A DNA stretch of 64,000 nt from Paenibacillus sp. FSL A5-0031 (GCF_001956295.1 NZ_MRTD01000001.1:744001-808000); one strand, 5' to 3'. Counted from the first letter of the stretch, positions 17,491 to 26,940 are shown. Notes: generated by a model not told the origin, from the letters alone. Numbers and translations: made by a program.

Positions 17491-18395
17491 GTGAACGAAG
17501 TTAATATGACTAATTACCAATTCATTAATGACTATAAAGACATTTCAACCTACAAAGAAAGCTTTAATGAGTTGGCTAAAATGGTATTTGGACTTGATTT
17601 CGAAAAATGGGATGAAAAAGGGGCTGGAACGAAAATTATATATGTTATTCCTTTATCGATAAAGGTAAAGTCATTGCCAATGCCTCAGCAAGCAAGATGA
17701 CGGTTATATGTAACAGTGAAGAGTACAAAGCCATTCAAATCGGTACCGTTATGACGCATCCCGACTATCGAAATCAAGGATTATCAGGCAAACTGATGAA
17801 CCATATTATCGAGAAATATGAACAAGAATATGACTTTATCTACTTGTTTGCTAATGATTCGGTTCTAGACTATTATCCTAGATTTGGGTTTAATAAAACG
17901 CAAGAAAGTAGGTTTACGCTAAACATTTCAGGTTTAGAATTAAAACCAGAAGCAACCCGTCCCTACCGCAAGCTACATACGAATAACTCCAATGATTATC
18001 GGTTGATGGAGCTGTTTGCTAAGGAAAGAATACCTGTATCCCCAATAATGGGTGTAAAAAACAATGAACATCTATTGCTGTTTTATTTTATTTATGCATT
18101 CAATGATGCGATTTATTATGTCGAGGAAGTTGATGCCATTGTTATTTTTAAGCACGAGGATAAACAACTTCATCTTTATGATATCATCAGCGTTCAAAAA
18201 GTTGATTATGATGTTATTTTAAACAGCCTTGTTACTGCTGATACAGAGATTATTCATTTTTACTTTACACCCGATTACGATAATGAAAACATTCATGTCG
18301 AGTTATTAGCAGAGAGTGAGGACACATTGTTTGTGCGTCCTTCATTGGAAGATAAAACAGAACATATTTTGTTTCCATTAACTTCTCATTCATAA
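17491..18395 (+). pseudogene. GNAT acetyltransferase with single-base frameshift
   Basis: Two frames that belong together. The N-terminal piece starts at GTG 17491 after AAGGGGAAG and reads YQFINDYKDISTYKES through LDFEKWDEKG. The rest continues in another frame from GWNENYICYSFIDKGKV to GTVMTHPDYRNQGLSGKLM, the acetyl-CoA-binding motif, and LFANDSVLDYYPRFGF. The switch lies in the G run at 17620-17623, where one missing G explains it. The product would be about 300 residues, a GNAT domain plus a C-terminal half that I do not recognise. Either a recent inactivation or a homopolymer sequence error. Confidence 0.8.
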
Positions 18396-18555
18396 TGAAA
18401 CACTTTTTTCAAACATTATCAGTACAAGGTAAATATCATGCTCTACATCCTGCAGGAACAGCATAGGCCATCGTCTTCCATGTCAATCGTACAGGTCGTT
18501 TTGTCTTCTTGAGAATACAATATGGTGTATTCCAAAACAGGAAGGAGATAATTCT

Positions 18556-18888
18556 GTGAACCGTAACGATTATAATAACATGAGTAATAACATGAACATG
18601 GGTAGTAATATGGGTAGTAACATGGGTATGGTAGAAGGTGCGAATTCGGCTAACTTTTGTCCGGATTGTCCAACGCAAACGATTTATGATCCTCCAATTA
18701 CGCAATATGAGGACATCTACCATCCGCAGCTTGTAAATGTTATTCAAAATATTGAAACGGTGAAGAAGCATCATTGTTGTCCTGTCTATCAGCATTATTA
18801 CACGCAATCAGAAAAAAATGTCATGGTTTCAGGCTTAAAACGCAGAAAACGTGCTAAAATATCTTCCAAAAAACGTTCCAAAAAATAG
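18556..18888 (+). CDS. CotD-like inner spore coat protein
   Basis: A 110-residue protein starting at GTG after AGGAAGGAGATA. The N-terminus is Asn/Met/Gly-rich and repetitive (NMGSNMGSNMG). The conserved core includes FCPDCPTQTIYDPP, HPQLVNVIQNIETVKK and HHCCPVYQHYYTQ, the Cys/His pattern of CotD coat proteins. The C-terminus is very basic (RRKRAKISSKKRSKK). It should be made in the mother cell during sporulation and assembled into the coat. This supports an endospore-forming host. A long hairpin terminator follows; an ORF on the opposite strand is a shadow of the low-complexity sequence. Confidence 0.85.
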   Translation: MNRNDYNNMSNNMNMGSNMGSNMGMVEGANSANFCPDCPTQTIYDPPITQYEDIYHPQLVNVIQNIETVKKHHCCPVYQHYYTQSEKNVMVSGLKRRKRAKISSKKRSKK

Positions 18889-18903
18889 TTCTAAAATTTT
18901 AAA

Positions 18904-18962
18904 AAAGACCCGTAAGAGCCAACGCTTCGCAAATGAAGCGGTTGCCTTATGGGTCTTTCGCT
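18904..18962 (+). terminator. Terminator of the coat protein gene
   Basis: Thirteen-base arms AAAGACCCGTAAG / CTTATGGGTCTTT with an inner GCCAACGCTTC/GAAGCGGTTGC stem; very stable. Confidence 0.8.
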
Positions 18963-19630
18963 TGTTTTCAAGATTACTTTAACTGATCAAAGTGATGATT
19001 TCTTCTTAAATACATATACAATACATACAGAATACGACAGACAGGCAAAACAAACAGAAAATTACCTTAAATGTTGTCAAAAAGGCTCCAGCCTCAATAA
19101 GATATGAATATAAATTGTTGAAATTCTAAAGGTATTTAATGGGGAAGCTGAACAACTTTGTGAAATATATCTACTCCTTCATATAAACGTTGCAGATTAT
19201 TCACAATTTGTATACTTGAAAATCTCAGAAGCAGAGAAGTAGCAACGTTTAGATTGAAACTAATAGAAGATTAGTTTAACATCAAATACAGTGAACCATA
19301 CCGCAAGTATCGGAAAAAATGTAATGATGCTAGTAACACATGGCGGCAAACAAAAGCTTCAATCGATCCATTAAGCTTTGTTATTGCCTTTGCTTTGTGT
19401 GTTCCTAGAGCCTTGTAAACGGACTTTTCACTTTTCACCAGCTTTCAAATAGCTTATAATTATCTGATAATCGCAGATCATTTAATCTATAATCAATTAC
19501 AAAACAATATGATATGGTTTTAATTGAAACAGAAAAGGTGTGTGACTGGGTCGAGCATTGGCTTAGTGTAACGCCTATACAGAAGCGCCTACATGCTTTA
19601 TGCAAATTTTAGGATATAAGGATGGTAAAA
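18963..19630. other. Long intergenic region upstream of mqo
   Basis: About 670 bp of AT-rich DNA with no ORF that has a ribosome binding site and no recognisable RNA. It may hold the mqo promoter and leader; I see no clear operator. Confidence 0.4.
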
Positions 19631-21130
19631 ATGAGCAACGGAGAAAATAAAACAGACGTCATCTTGATTGGTGCCGGAATCATGAGTGCGACTTTAGGGA
19701 CACTTCTGAAAGAATTGGTACCGGAATGGAAAATTACCGTGTTTGAGAAGCTCGAGAGTGCTGGAGAAGAAAGCTCTAACGAGTGGAATAATGCAGGAAC
19801 AGGGCATGCAGCACTGTGCGAGCTTAACTACACTGTAAATAAGCCAGACGGATCTGTAGATATTAGCAAAGCGATTCAAATTAATGAACAGTTCCAGCTT
19901 TCCATGCAGTTTTGGTCTTACCTTGTAAATAGTAAGCTAATCCGTAATCCACAAGATTTTATTATGCCATTACCTCATATGAGTATGGTCCAAGGCGAAC
20001 AAAATGTAACGTTTCTAAAGAAACGTTTTGAAGCCATGTCCACTAATCCATTGTTTAAAGGGATGGAATTTTCCGATGACCCTGCAAAATTGATGGAATG
20101 GATCCCACTTATTATAAAGGATCGTAAATCAAATGAAGCTATAGCAGCAACCAAAATTGACTCTGGTACGGATGTCAACTTTGGTGCTTTAACGCGCATT
20201 CTGTTTGACCACTTAAAAAGTAAAAACGTTGATCTCAAATATAAACATAGCGTTGATAATATTAAACGTGCTAGCGACGGCTCGTGGGAATTGAAAGTAC
20301 GCAATGGCAGCGGCAACGTCGAACGGCATACTGCAAAATTTGTTTTTATCGGAGGCGGAGGCGGAAGCCTGCATTTATTGCAAAAATCCGGTATTCCTGA
20401 AGGTAAACATATTGGCGGATTCCCAGTAAGCGGAATATTTATGGTTTGTAATAATCCGAATGTTGTGGCACAGCATCATGCAAAAGTTTACGGCAAAGCC
20501 AAAGTTGGAGCTCCTCCAATGTCGGTCCCACATCTGGATACAAGATTTATCGACAATAAAAAATCTTTGCTGTTTGGTCCATTTGCCGGATTCTCACCTA
20601 AGTTTTTGAAAACCGGTTCAATGTTTGATTTGGTTACTTCCGTAAAACCGGATAATCTCATCACAATGTTATCCGCAGGCGCAAAAAACATGTCATTGAC
20701 AAAATACCTAATTGAACAAGTTATGCTATCCAAAGAAAAGCGCATGGATGAGTTGCGCGAGTTTATCCCTAACGCCAAAACGGAAGACTGGGATTTAGTA
20801 GCAGCTGGTCAGCGTGTGCAAGTTATCAAAGATACTGAAGCTGGCGGCAGAGGAACACTTCAATTTGGTACGGAAGTTATAACGGCTGCTGATGGTTCGA
20901 TTGCAGCATTGCTAGGCGCATCGCCAGGTGCTTCAACTGCTGTTCACGTTATGCTTGAAGTATTTAAAAAATGTTTCCCTCAACATATCAAGGAGTGGGA
21001 ACCCAAAATTAAAGAAATGATTCCTTCTTATGGCGTTTCACTAATGCAAAATCCAGAGCTTCTGCACGAAATTCATACTTCTACAGCTGACTCGCTAGGC
21101 CTGAGTGAAAAAGAGCTGGCTTTTAGTTAG
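19631..21130 (+). CDS. mqo: Malate:quinone oxidoreductase
   Basis: An FAD-dependent peripheral membrane enzyme that oxidises malate to oxaloacetate and passes electrons to quinone, in the TCA cycle. The dinucleotide fold is [40 protein letters not shown] and [15 protein letters not shown] are signature Mqo stretches, and QRVQVIKD with [12 protein letters not shown] complete the C-terminal part. The length of 499 residues is normal. ATG 19631 is preferred because AAGG lies nine bases before it; ATG 19622 is three codons upstream. It is a single gene with its own terminator. Confidence 0.95.
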   Translation: MSNGENKTDVILIGAGIMSATLGTLLKELVPEWKITVFEKLESAGEESSNEWNNAGTGHAALCELNYTVNKPDGSVDISKAIQINEQFQLSMQFWSYLVNSKLIRNPQDFIMPLPHMSMVQGEQNVTFLKKRFEAMSTNPLFKGMEFSDDPAKLMEWIPLIIKDRKSNEAIAATKIDSGTDVNFGALTRILFDHLKSKNVDLKYKHSVDNIKRASDGSWELKVRNGSGNVERHTAKFVFIGGGGGSLHLLQKSGIPEGKHIGGFPVSGIFMVCNNPNVVAQHHAKVYGKAKVGAPPMSVPHLDTRFIDNKKSLLFGPFAGFSPKFLKTGSMFDLVTSVKPDNLITMLSAGAKNMSLTKYLIEQVMLSKEKRMDELREFIPNAKTEDWDLVAAGQRVQVIKDTEAGGRGTLQFGTEVITAADGSIAALLGASPGASTAVHVMLEVFKKCFPQHIKEWEPKIKEMIPSYGVSLMQNPELLHEIHTSTADSLGLSEKELAFS

Positions 21131-21171
21131 TTTTTCTGATGTGAATTATTTAATATCATTAAAATAAATAT

Positions 21172-21212
21172 AGAACCTTTGATCTAATTATAGATTGAAG
21201 GTTCTTTTTTTA
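21172..21212 (+). terminator. Terminator of mqo
   Basis: AGAACCTT / AAGGTTCT arms with an inner ATCTA/TAGAT pair, then T7. Confidence 0.85.
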
Positions 21213-21383
21213 TTGAATTTACAGGTGCTGCAGTTAATATTGCTTGAATGTTACCATTTTTGGTGAGAGGACATACTAATAAAAAACTTGTTGCTCCCTT
21301 TTAAAGCAATTTCCCCAAATTTTTTTATAGCGTGAAAAATAACGGGCTGCTCGATTGTATTACTAGTGAAAGGGGGACATCAA

Positions 21384-21863
21384 GTGAACGATTCATATGA
21401 GCTCAATGAATCCGTCCGCAAAGCCGTGGTCAACTATTCCGACAGCCTGGTCAAGATAGCTTTTGCTTATCTCAAAAATATTGCTGACGCGGAGGAAGTA
21501 GCGCAAGAAGTATTTCTAGCCTATCTCCAAAAATCCCCCGTCTTTGATAGTGACGAACATGAGAAAGCCTGGTTAATCCGTACAACGATCAATAAATGTA
21601 AAAACTTGCTCAAGACGGGGTGGTTTAAGAGTCGAAACCCCATACCGGACAACCTGTCTAACCTACCGAAGGATGAATACATGGTCATGCAGGCTGTATT
21701 ATCATTGGATAAAAAATATCGGGTCCCGATCCATTTGCATTATTACGAAGGTTATTCCTTGGAAGAAATAGCGGATATACTTCATGCCAAACCTGCGACG
21801 GTAGGTACTTGGCTCGCTCGAGGGCGTAAACAGCTTAAAGAAGTGATAGGCGGTGATTTGTGA
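21384..21863 (+). CDS. ECF-type RNA polymerase sigma factor
   Basis: A 159-residue sigma-70 ECF protein. Region 2 contains LVKIAFAYLKNIADAEEVAQEVFLAYL; region 4 is LDKKYRVPIHLHYYEGYSLEEIADIL followed by TWLARGRKQLKEVI. AAAGGGGGA lies six to seven bases before GTG 21384, preferred over the in-frame GTG 21366. The gene overlaps the following membrane protein by 4 bp, the usual sigma/anti-sigma arrangement. Its signal and regulon cannot be read from the sequence. Confidence 0.92.
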   Translation: MNDSYELNESVRKAVVNYSDSLVKIAFAYLKNIADAEEVAQEVFLAYLQKSPVFDSDEHEKAWLIRTTINKCKNLLKTGWFKSRNPIPDNLSNLPKDEYMVMQAVLSLDKKYRVPIHLHYYEGYSLEEIADILHAKPATVGTWLARGRKQLKEVIGGDL

Positions 21864-22450
21864 GAATGAAAAAATCAAGTTATAAATCGGCCATGTCCAA
21901 AGTGAAAATAAGTGAAGACTTTCAAGAACGTACACTTGAACGCTTAAGCCAGGAGAAGCACAAACAAATTGACAACAATAATAACAGCATACGAAATGGA
22001 GAGATTCCTATGAAAACAATTAATTCTAAAGTAAAGAAAAACAAAGTGATGATCTGGGCAACCAGCATTGCGGCTTGTGCGGTATTGACTCTAAGCGTTT
22101 ATGCAGTAAACCAAGACGCAGGCAGTAATTCTCCTGGTGCGGTCACGAACAATCCAAGCGGCACCGTTGAGAATAAAGGTCCTGGACCAGCGACCTCAGC
22201 AAAACACAGGGTAAACATTGATGGTGTGATTGATGAGGTAAGTACCGACGGCCAAAGCTTTCGAATTGGCGAATTGTGGGTGACAGTTACGGAACAAACG
22301 ACTTACGGCATAACAGGCCCAACTGCTCCTGATATTTCAGAGCAGCTGGTAAGCAAGGAATTTAAAGTGGGCAACACGGTATCTGGCTTCACCTCGGGAG
22401 ACGTCACGAGCGGAAAGGTAACAGCCGACGTCATTTTCAATAATTTTTGA
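21860..22450 (+). CDS. Probable membrane anti-sigma factor with DUF5666-like ectodomain
   Basis: A 196-residue protein beginning at GTG overlapping the sigma gene stop; ATG 21866 is also possible. Residues about 1-60 are charged and cytoplasmic and could bind the sigma factor (SEDFQERTLERLSQ). One transmembrane helix is MIWATSIAACAVLTLSVYAV (about 70-90). A Gly/Pro/Asn-rich linker leads to an external beta-rich domain with VNIDGVIDEVSTDGQSFRIG and KVGNTVSGFTSGD, similar to DUF5666 folds. No zinc-binding HxxxCxxC (ZAS) motif is visible. The anti-sigma role rests on position and topology, so it is inference. Confidence 0.75.
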   Translation: MRMKKSSYKSAMSKVKISEDFQERTLERLSQEKHKQIDNNNNSIRNGEIPMKTINSKVKKNKVMIWATSIAACAVLTLSVYAVNQDAGSNSPGAVTNNPSGTVENKGPGPATSAKHRVNIDGVIDEVSTDGQSFRIGELWVTVTEQTTYGITGPTAPDISEQLVSKEFKVGNTVSGFTSGDVTSGKVTADVIFNNF

Positions 22451-22471
22451 TCTATCTGCTGTTAACATACT

Positions 22472-22502
22472 AACCGCATCCTCCTATGGATGCGGTTTTT
22501 TG
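22472..22502 (+). terminator. Terminator of the sigma/anti-sigma operon
   Basis: AACCGCATCC / GGATGCGGTT around a 6-base loop, then T6. Confidence 0.9.
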
Positions 22503-22781
22503 CTAGCTGCATTATATAAAATAGACGATCAAATATCAAAAAAAAGACCGCTCAGCGTAAATGCTTTTTGGGATCGCTCCATTTCCAGTGTCAACCACCA
22601 AAAACTAAGTTTTTTACAGTAGGAACTAAATTCTTACAGGTAAACGATTAAGAAACGTTTTGTTAAGATAATTATTGTAATCGCTTTCAAATTAATATAT
22701 GGAAGGGCGTGAGGCTTGAGCAGCCTATTGCAGGCTGTACAGCATCATGTGGGACTAATTGCAATTTAAAAAAAGAGGAGG
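22503..22781. other. Intergenic region before the deacetylase remnant
   Basis: No gene seen. It contains short A- and T-rich tracts only, and grades into the remnant at 22782. Confidence 0.35.
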
Positions 22782-22856
22782 AATACAGATGAAATAATTG
22801 TAACTTCCGATGACGTGACATGGGACGCTTACCTAGACTATTTAGAAATTCAGTAA
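22782..22856 (+). pseudogene. 3' remnant of a second carbohydrate-binding deacetylase
   Basis: The frame ending at TAA 22854 reads NTDEIIVTSDD then VTWDAYLDYLEIQ-stop. The intact gene downstream ends NQEIELVCTSDN then GTWDVYIDYLEIQ-stop, so these ~24 codons are the extreme C-terminus of a paralogous carbohydrate-binding domain whose upstream part has been lost. An ATG and an AGGAGG lie within it by chance. It points to a former tandem pair collapsed by deletion. Confidence 0.75.
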
Positions 22857-22941
22857 AAACCCCAAATCTAGTAGAGAGAGTTAAGCGGTACGGAGTGACG
22901 CGAACAACCATACTCGTATTTTAATACGAGGAGGTACTACC

Positions 22942-24012
22942 ATGTTCAAAGCAAAACTAATAAAAGGGGCAGCGGCCCTAGCACTCTTCAGTTCGTTGTT
23001 CTCCATCCCGATAATGCCTATTGCCAGTGCAGCCGATGCCAACTGCCCGAATGGATATGTAGGTCTGACATACGACGATGGCCCAAATGCCAGTAACACT
23101 ACATCTCTGCTCAATGCTCTGAAGCAGGCTGGTTTGCGTGCAACGATGTTCAACCTTGGGCAAAACGCCCAAAATAACCCTTCACTCGTGCGGGACCAAG
23201 TGAATGCGGGCATGTGGGTCGGGAACCACTCTTATACACATCCTCACATGACCACATTGAGCAGCTCGCAGATGTCATCAGAAATTACGCGGACACAACA
23301 AGCGATCCAGTCAGCTACCGGAGCTGCACCAAAATTGTTCCGCCCGCCGTACGGCGAAACTAACGCAACTTTGAAGTCAATCGAGAGTCAAAATGGTCTA
23401 ACCGAGGTGCTGTGGAACGTTGACTCACAGGACTGGAATGGCGCCACCACCGCACAGATCGTAGCTGCTGCGGGCAGACTGCAGAACGGCGATGTCATCC
23501 TGATGCATGATCAATACCAGACTACGCTCCAAGCAATCCCCCAGATTGCTCAGAACCTTAAGAGCCGTGGACTTTGCCCTGGTATGATTTCAACAAGCAC
23601 CGGCCGAGCGGTTGCGCCTGACGGTGGCGGTACAACTACTCCTCCAAGCACAAGTACAAAAAAGGAAGCCGAAAGCATGACCAAAGCTGGTCAGTACACC
23701 GGGAATATCAGCTCGCCGTTCGCTGGTGTTGCTTTATACGCCAACAATGATTTGGTCAAATACACACAGAGTTTCACGAGCGGAACTCATAGCTTCTCAC
23801 TCCGTGGTGCTTCAAATAATTCCAATATGGCAAGAGTTGACTTGAAAATAGGCGGGGTGACGAAGGGGACCTTCTACTTCGGAGGCAGTAGTCCCGCGGT
23901 CTATACCATAAGCAATGTCAGCCATGGAACCGGTAATCAAGAAATTGAGCTCGTTTGCACCTCCGATAACGGGACATGGGATGTTTACATTGATTATTTG
24001 GAAATTCAGTAA
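22942..24012 (+). CDS. Secreted polysaccharide deacetylase (CE4) with C-terminal CBM
   Basis: A 356-residue exported enzyme. The signal peptide is KAKLIKGAAALALFSS to about ASA-AD (cleavage near residue 31). The NodB/CE4 domain (about 35-215) has all five motifs: LTYDDGP, HSYTHPHM (metal histidines), RPPYGETN, WNVDSQDW and ILMHD. A Thr/Ser-rich linker leads to a beta-sandwich carbohydrate-binding module (about 235-356) with EAESMTKAGQYTGN and a terminal WDVYIDYLEIQ, like CBM35/36/60-type modules. It removes acetyl groups from chitin, xylan or peptidoglycan; the module and the xylanase-type linker favour plant polysaccharide (inference). GAGGAGG precedes the start. Confidence 0.92.
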   Translation: MFKAKLIKGAAALALFSSLFSIPIMPIASAADANCPNGYVGLTYDDGPNASNTTSLLNALKQAGLRATMFNLGQNAQNNPSLVRDQVNAGMWVGNHSYTHPHMTTLSSSQMSSEITRTQQAIQSATGAAPKLFRPPYGETNATLKSIESQNGLTEVLWNVDSQDWNGATTAQIVAAAGRLQNGDVILMHDQYQTTLQAIPQIAQNLKSRGLCPGMISTSTGRAVAPDGGGTTTPPSTSTKKEAESMTKAGQYTGNISSPFAGVALYANNDLVKYTQSFTSGTHSFSLRGASNNSNMARVDLKIGGVTKGTFYFGGSSPAVYTISNVSHGTGNQEIELVCTSDNGTWDVYIDYLEIQ

Positions 24013-24076
24013 ATAACTCGAACCAGTAAAGGAAGCGATTTAGTTATTGATTTAAATTCAAATCGTATTTTCCACT

Positions 24077-24110
24077 AAATCCCGGCGGGAGCTTCTCCGT
24101 CGGGATTTTT
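24077..24110 (+). terminator. Terminator of the deacetylase gene
   Basis: AAATCCCGGCGG / CCGTCGGGATTT (one G-U) around GAGCTTCT, then TTTT. Confidence 0.9.
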
Positions 24111-24270
24111 ATGATTAGCACTGTTGAAAAACTGAAGAAAACTTATCGTCATTTTTCAAGCTAAAAGATTGATCATTTACAATATTGGTTTAGTTCTTGA
24201 CCTAAAGTAATGTCACCCATATAATTATCCATTAATAACCAATAGATTGTTATCAAGGAGAGTGAAGTTA

Positions 24271-25212
24271 ATGGAACCTACCCTTACAGCCGATCTTGAA
24301 AGAATACTGCGAAAACTAGATCAAGCTGATTTAATTAATCTTTTAGTTGATCGGATATCCTCCAGTGACTTGAATTCACTTCTCTTAAAAGTATTCAGCG
24401 AGAAAACAAAAACATCTTCTCCAAATGATCTTTTTAAAAGATACAAGAATAACCGTTTTGTGCACCCAGCTGACGTCGATGTGCTATTGCTTAAGAGGTT
24501 GGAGTTGGATGTTTTAGATATTGCTTCAAAACATTCTTTTTCGCCAATTCAATTATCTCCCGTAGCACCATTGGGCTGTTCGTCTGTGCTAGGAACGGTT
24601 GATCAAAACAAAGCAATTTCCGCTTTAAGAGGAACGGAGGTTGTATCAGATGCAACTAATCTCTTAGCCCTGCATATCAGTAAATTACTTAAATCAAATG
24701 ATTCAAATGATAAGAGAGATAATTTTATTCGCTTCTCTACAACCCATAGGCATGTCCGAGCGCAATTCTTTGGAGATGCTCCAGGGATGCTGCCTCATTT
24801 CCATTTATTTTGTATGGTGACGTCTGGATTAGATGAAGGTTCCTATAGCTTCGAAAAACAATCATTATGGGAGCATATAAAAGTGTATCAAAATATATTT
24901 AAAACGCTGTTTGGATCTGACATCGAGATCATTTTAAGTGAACGCAGTGGTTACAAAGATTCAGCTGGTTTAATCTCAAGGCTAATAAAACATGGAAATG
25001 ATCTGTCAATGAATGTGTCGGTAAGCAGGGGTGAGCCGAATATGGAAAACCAGTATTACAAAGGATTACAATTCACATTAAAGACAATAATAGGCGAAAC
25101 GGAGTATTTTATTGGCGATGGCGGTTTTGTAGATTGGACACAAAATATGTTAGGCAGCAGGAAAGAGCGGCTTTTAATTAGTGCAATTGGTCTGGATAGG
25201 CTCATTTTGTGA
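24271..25212 (+). CDS. Orphan class II aminoacyl-tRNA-synthetase-like protein
   Basis: A 313-residue protein starting at ATG 24271 after AAGGAGAG; the in-frame TTG 24247 lies upstream of that site. The first ~95 residues are helical (LERILRKLDQADLINLL). The rest resembles a class II synthetase catalytic core: RFSTTHRHVRAQ followed by LPHFHLFCMVTSG looks like motif 2, and ISAIGLDRLIL at the end looks like motif 3 with its conserved Arg. No anticodon-binding domain or tRNA-synthetase partner is visible. Such orphans can be regulatory (HisZ-like), or activate amino acids for other acceptors. I do not know the family and the assignment is by motif only. A second unknown gene follows by 51 bp. Confidence 0.6.
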   Translation: MEPTLTADLERILRKLDQADLINLLVDRISSSDLNSLLLKVFSEKTKTSSPNDLFKRYKNNRFVHPADVDVLLLKRLELDVLDIASKHSFSPIQLSPVAPLGCSSVLGTVDQNKAISALRGTEVVSDATNLLALHISKLLKSNDSNDKRDNFIRFSTTHRHVRAQFFGDAPGMLPHFHLFCMVTSGLDEGSYSFEKQSLWEHIKVYQNIFKTLFGSDIEIILSERSGYKDSAGLISRLIKHGNDLSMNVSVSRGEPNMENQYYKGLQFTLKTIIGETEYFIGDGGFVDWTQNMLGSRKERLLISAIGLDRLIL

Positions 25213-25263
25213 AGTTTCGGCCTTTCTCAAAGGACTCGAAATTATCGAATTCCTACTAAGCAG

Positions 25264-25809
25264 GTGATTATCATTTTTGAGAAGATGTATGCTGCAAACG
25301 TAATGGATTCATTGACTTATCTTTTCATCTTTATTAGGACTGATCCAACGAACCCTTTACTTTTTCAACTTTTACTTAAGTATCGATGCTGGTTACATGA
25401 AGAAACCAAATTTAATTTTCGCTCAATTAAGAGGTTACTTAATGAATTGAATTTAATTGAAGATCCTCGATACAAAGCAACTATTATCTCAAAACTCAAA
25501 AGAATAAGGTTGTACAATAGGGTTCATAACATAGAAAGGGTATATCAGAGCATGGGCCCGATCAAATACATAATAGAAAGTTTAATACATGTGATTGATC
25601 ATCAGGATACAAAAAAAATAAGCATTATGGCTAGTTCAGTCCATAATTATCCATCATTCATTTTAGGTAAATACAAATGCAACTCTGTAGATTTCTGGGA
25701 TGAACAGATTTGCTTTTACAATAGAATTTATCAAAGTGACTTCATGAGTGATTGGAAATATTTGTTTTTTGAATATTATCCAAAACATGAGCAATCACTG
25801 CTGCGCTAA
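25264..25809 (+). CDS. Hypothetical protein paired with the aaRS-like gene
   Basis: A 181-residue protein I do not recognise. It is Ile/Lys/Tyr-rich and apparently alpha-helical, with FNFRSIKRLLNELNLI and IISKLKRIRLYNRVHN, and has no signal peptide. The start is either GTG 25264 or ATG 25285; neither has a strong ribosome binding site, which suggests translation coupled to the preceding aaRS-like gene 51 bp upstream. Codon use is AT-rich like its neighbours to 26.8 kb, which read as a patch of accessory genes. Confidence 0.55.
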   Translation: MIIIFEKMYAANVMDSLTYLFIFIRTDPTNPLLFQLLLKYRCWLHEETKFNFRSIKRLLNELNLIEDPRYKATIISKLKRIRLYNRVHNIERVYQSMGPIKYIIESLIHVIDHQDTKKISIMASSVHNYPSFILGKYKCNSVDFWDEQICFYNRIYQSDFMSDWKYLFFEYYPKHEQSLLR

Positions 25810-25856
25810 CCATCTAATAGGAATACATATTAATATTATATAAATGGAGTGATAGA

Positions 25857-26381
25857 GTGTTTCCGATTCTAGAGACAGAAAGATTGCAATTGAGAGAAAT
25901 CGTTAAAGAAGATGCTCACAGCATCTTTCATTGCTTTTCCAATCATGATGTGACACGATATTATGGACAAGATACGTTAATAAATATCGAACAAGCAGAA
26001 CCGTTCATTGCGTTTTTCGCGAAAAGCTACCAAGAAAATCGAGGCATTCGATGGGGAATAGATATAAAAAGTAAAAAAGAAATGATTGGGACCATCGGTT
26101 TTAATGTTTTGTCTTTAAAACATAAGAGAGCTGAGATAGGCTATGAGCTTCATCCTGATTATTGGGGAAACGGATATGCAACAGAAGCCATTTCAAAAGT
26201 TATAGCATATGGTTTTAGCGAACTTGGGTTAACACGAATTGGCGCGATTGTTTTTATTGATAATAAAAAATCCAATCAATTATTAACAAAACTAGGTTTT
26301 GAAAAAGAAGGAATTTTGAAAAACTATATGTATCAAAATGGTATTGCTTATGATACAAACATTTACTCTTTGATAAAGTGA
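25857..26381 (+). CDS. GNAT N-acetyltransferase, RimJ/RimL type
   Basis: A 174-residue acetyltransferase starting at GTG after GGAGTGATAG. LETERLQLREIVKEDAHSIF is the family N-terminus; IGYELHPDYWGNGYATEA is the acetyl-CoA-binding motif; NKKSNQLLTKLGFEKEGIL is motif B. RimJ/RimL-like proteins acetylate N-terminal or small-molecule amines, and some are antibiotic-modifying. It lies 22 bp before a DinB-fold gene, probably co-transcribed. Confidence 0.9.
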   Translation: MFPILETERLQLREIVKEDAHSIFHCFSNHDVTRYYGQDTLINIEQAEPFIAFFAKSYQENRGIRWGIDIKSKKEMIGTIGFNVLSLKHKRAEIGYELHPDYWGNGYATEAISKVIAYGFSELGLTRIGAIVFIDNKKSNQLLTKLGFEKEGILKNYMYQNGIAYDTNIYSLIK

Positions 26382-26403
26382 AGTTAATGAAAGGATGGAA
26401 TCA

Positions 26404-26850
26404 ATGAAAACAATCCAAAAGATGTATGATCATCTAAACTGGGCAAATCAACGTATTCTAGAAACTTTGCAAAATGTAGAAGTCGAGGATCAACTCGTGC
26501 GGTTATTTTCTCATATTTTATATGCCGAACAAGTTTGGATTGCTAGAATACAAGGAATGGACAGTTCACAAATGCCTATCTGGTCAGATGGTGATCTAGA
26601 ATCCTGTGCAACACTTATTAAACAGAATGAAGAAAGCTTCAAAAATATTCTCACTAAAATCACAAACGCTGACTTAGATAACTTAGTATCATATTCAAAC
26701 AGTAAAGGTAAAGAGTTTATAACTTCCACACGAGATATTTTAACTCATGTAGCACTACATGGTCAGTATCATCGAGGACAAATTAATTTACAAATTCGAG
26801 CAAATGCTTTTGAACCTGTCAATATTGATTATATTTCTTTTGTGAGATAG
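26404..26850 (+). CDS. DinB-family metalloprotein
   Basis: A 148-residue four-helix DinB/YfiT-like protein. The three metal histidines are H37 (LFSHILYAEQVW), H119 and H123 (HVALHGQYHRGQI). ATG 26404 has AAAGG ten bases before it; ATG 26395 is too close to that site. Family members include bacillithiol S-transferases (BstA) and other thiol-dependent detoxification enzymes, common in Firmicutes. A role in bacillithiol conjugation is possible but not shown. Confidence 0.88.
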   Translation: MKTIQKMYDHLNWANQRILETLQNVEVEDQLVRLFSHILYAEQVWIARIQGMDSSQMPIWSDGDLESCATLIKQNEESFKNILTKITNADLDNLVSYSNSKGKEFITSTRDILTHVALHGQYHRGQINLQIRANAFEPVNIDYISFVR

Positions 26851-26907
26851 AAATATCAATAGTTACTATTTGAATTACGGGTAATCGATAGTTATACTTT
26901 AGTTCTG

Positions 26908-26940
26908 GAGCAGTTTGCCATGGCAGCTGCTCTTTATTAT
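26908..26940 (+). terminator. Weak hairpin after the DinB gene
   Basis: GAGCAG / CTGCTC arms around a 13-base loop with inner GCCATGGC, followed by a T-rich stretch. Confidence 0.5.

Noticed and set aside
18436-18807. 123-codon - strand frame over the coat protein gene
   Set aside because: It mirrors the low-complexity Asn/Met repeats of the + strand CotD-like gene, has no ribosome binding site and no domain.
18963-19630. tRNA or riboswitch in the long spacer before mqo
   Set aside because: No cloverleaf, T-box or terminator/antiterminator pair could be recognised.
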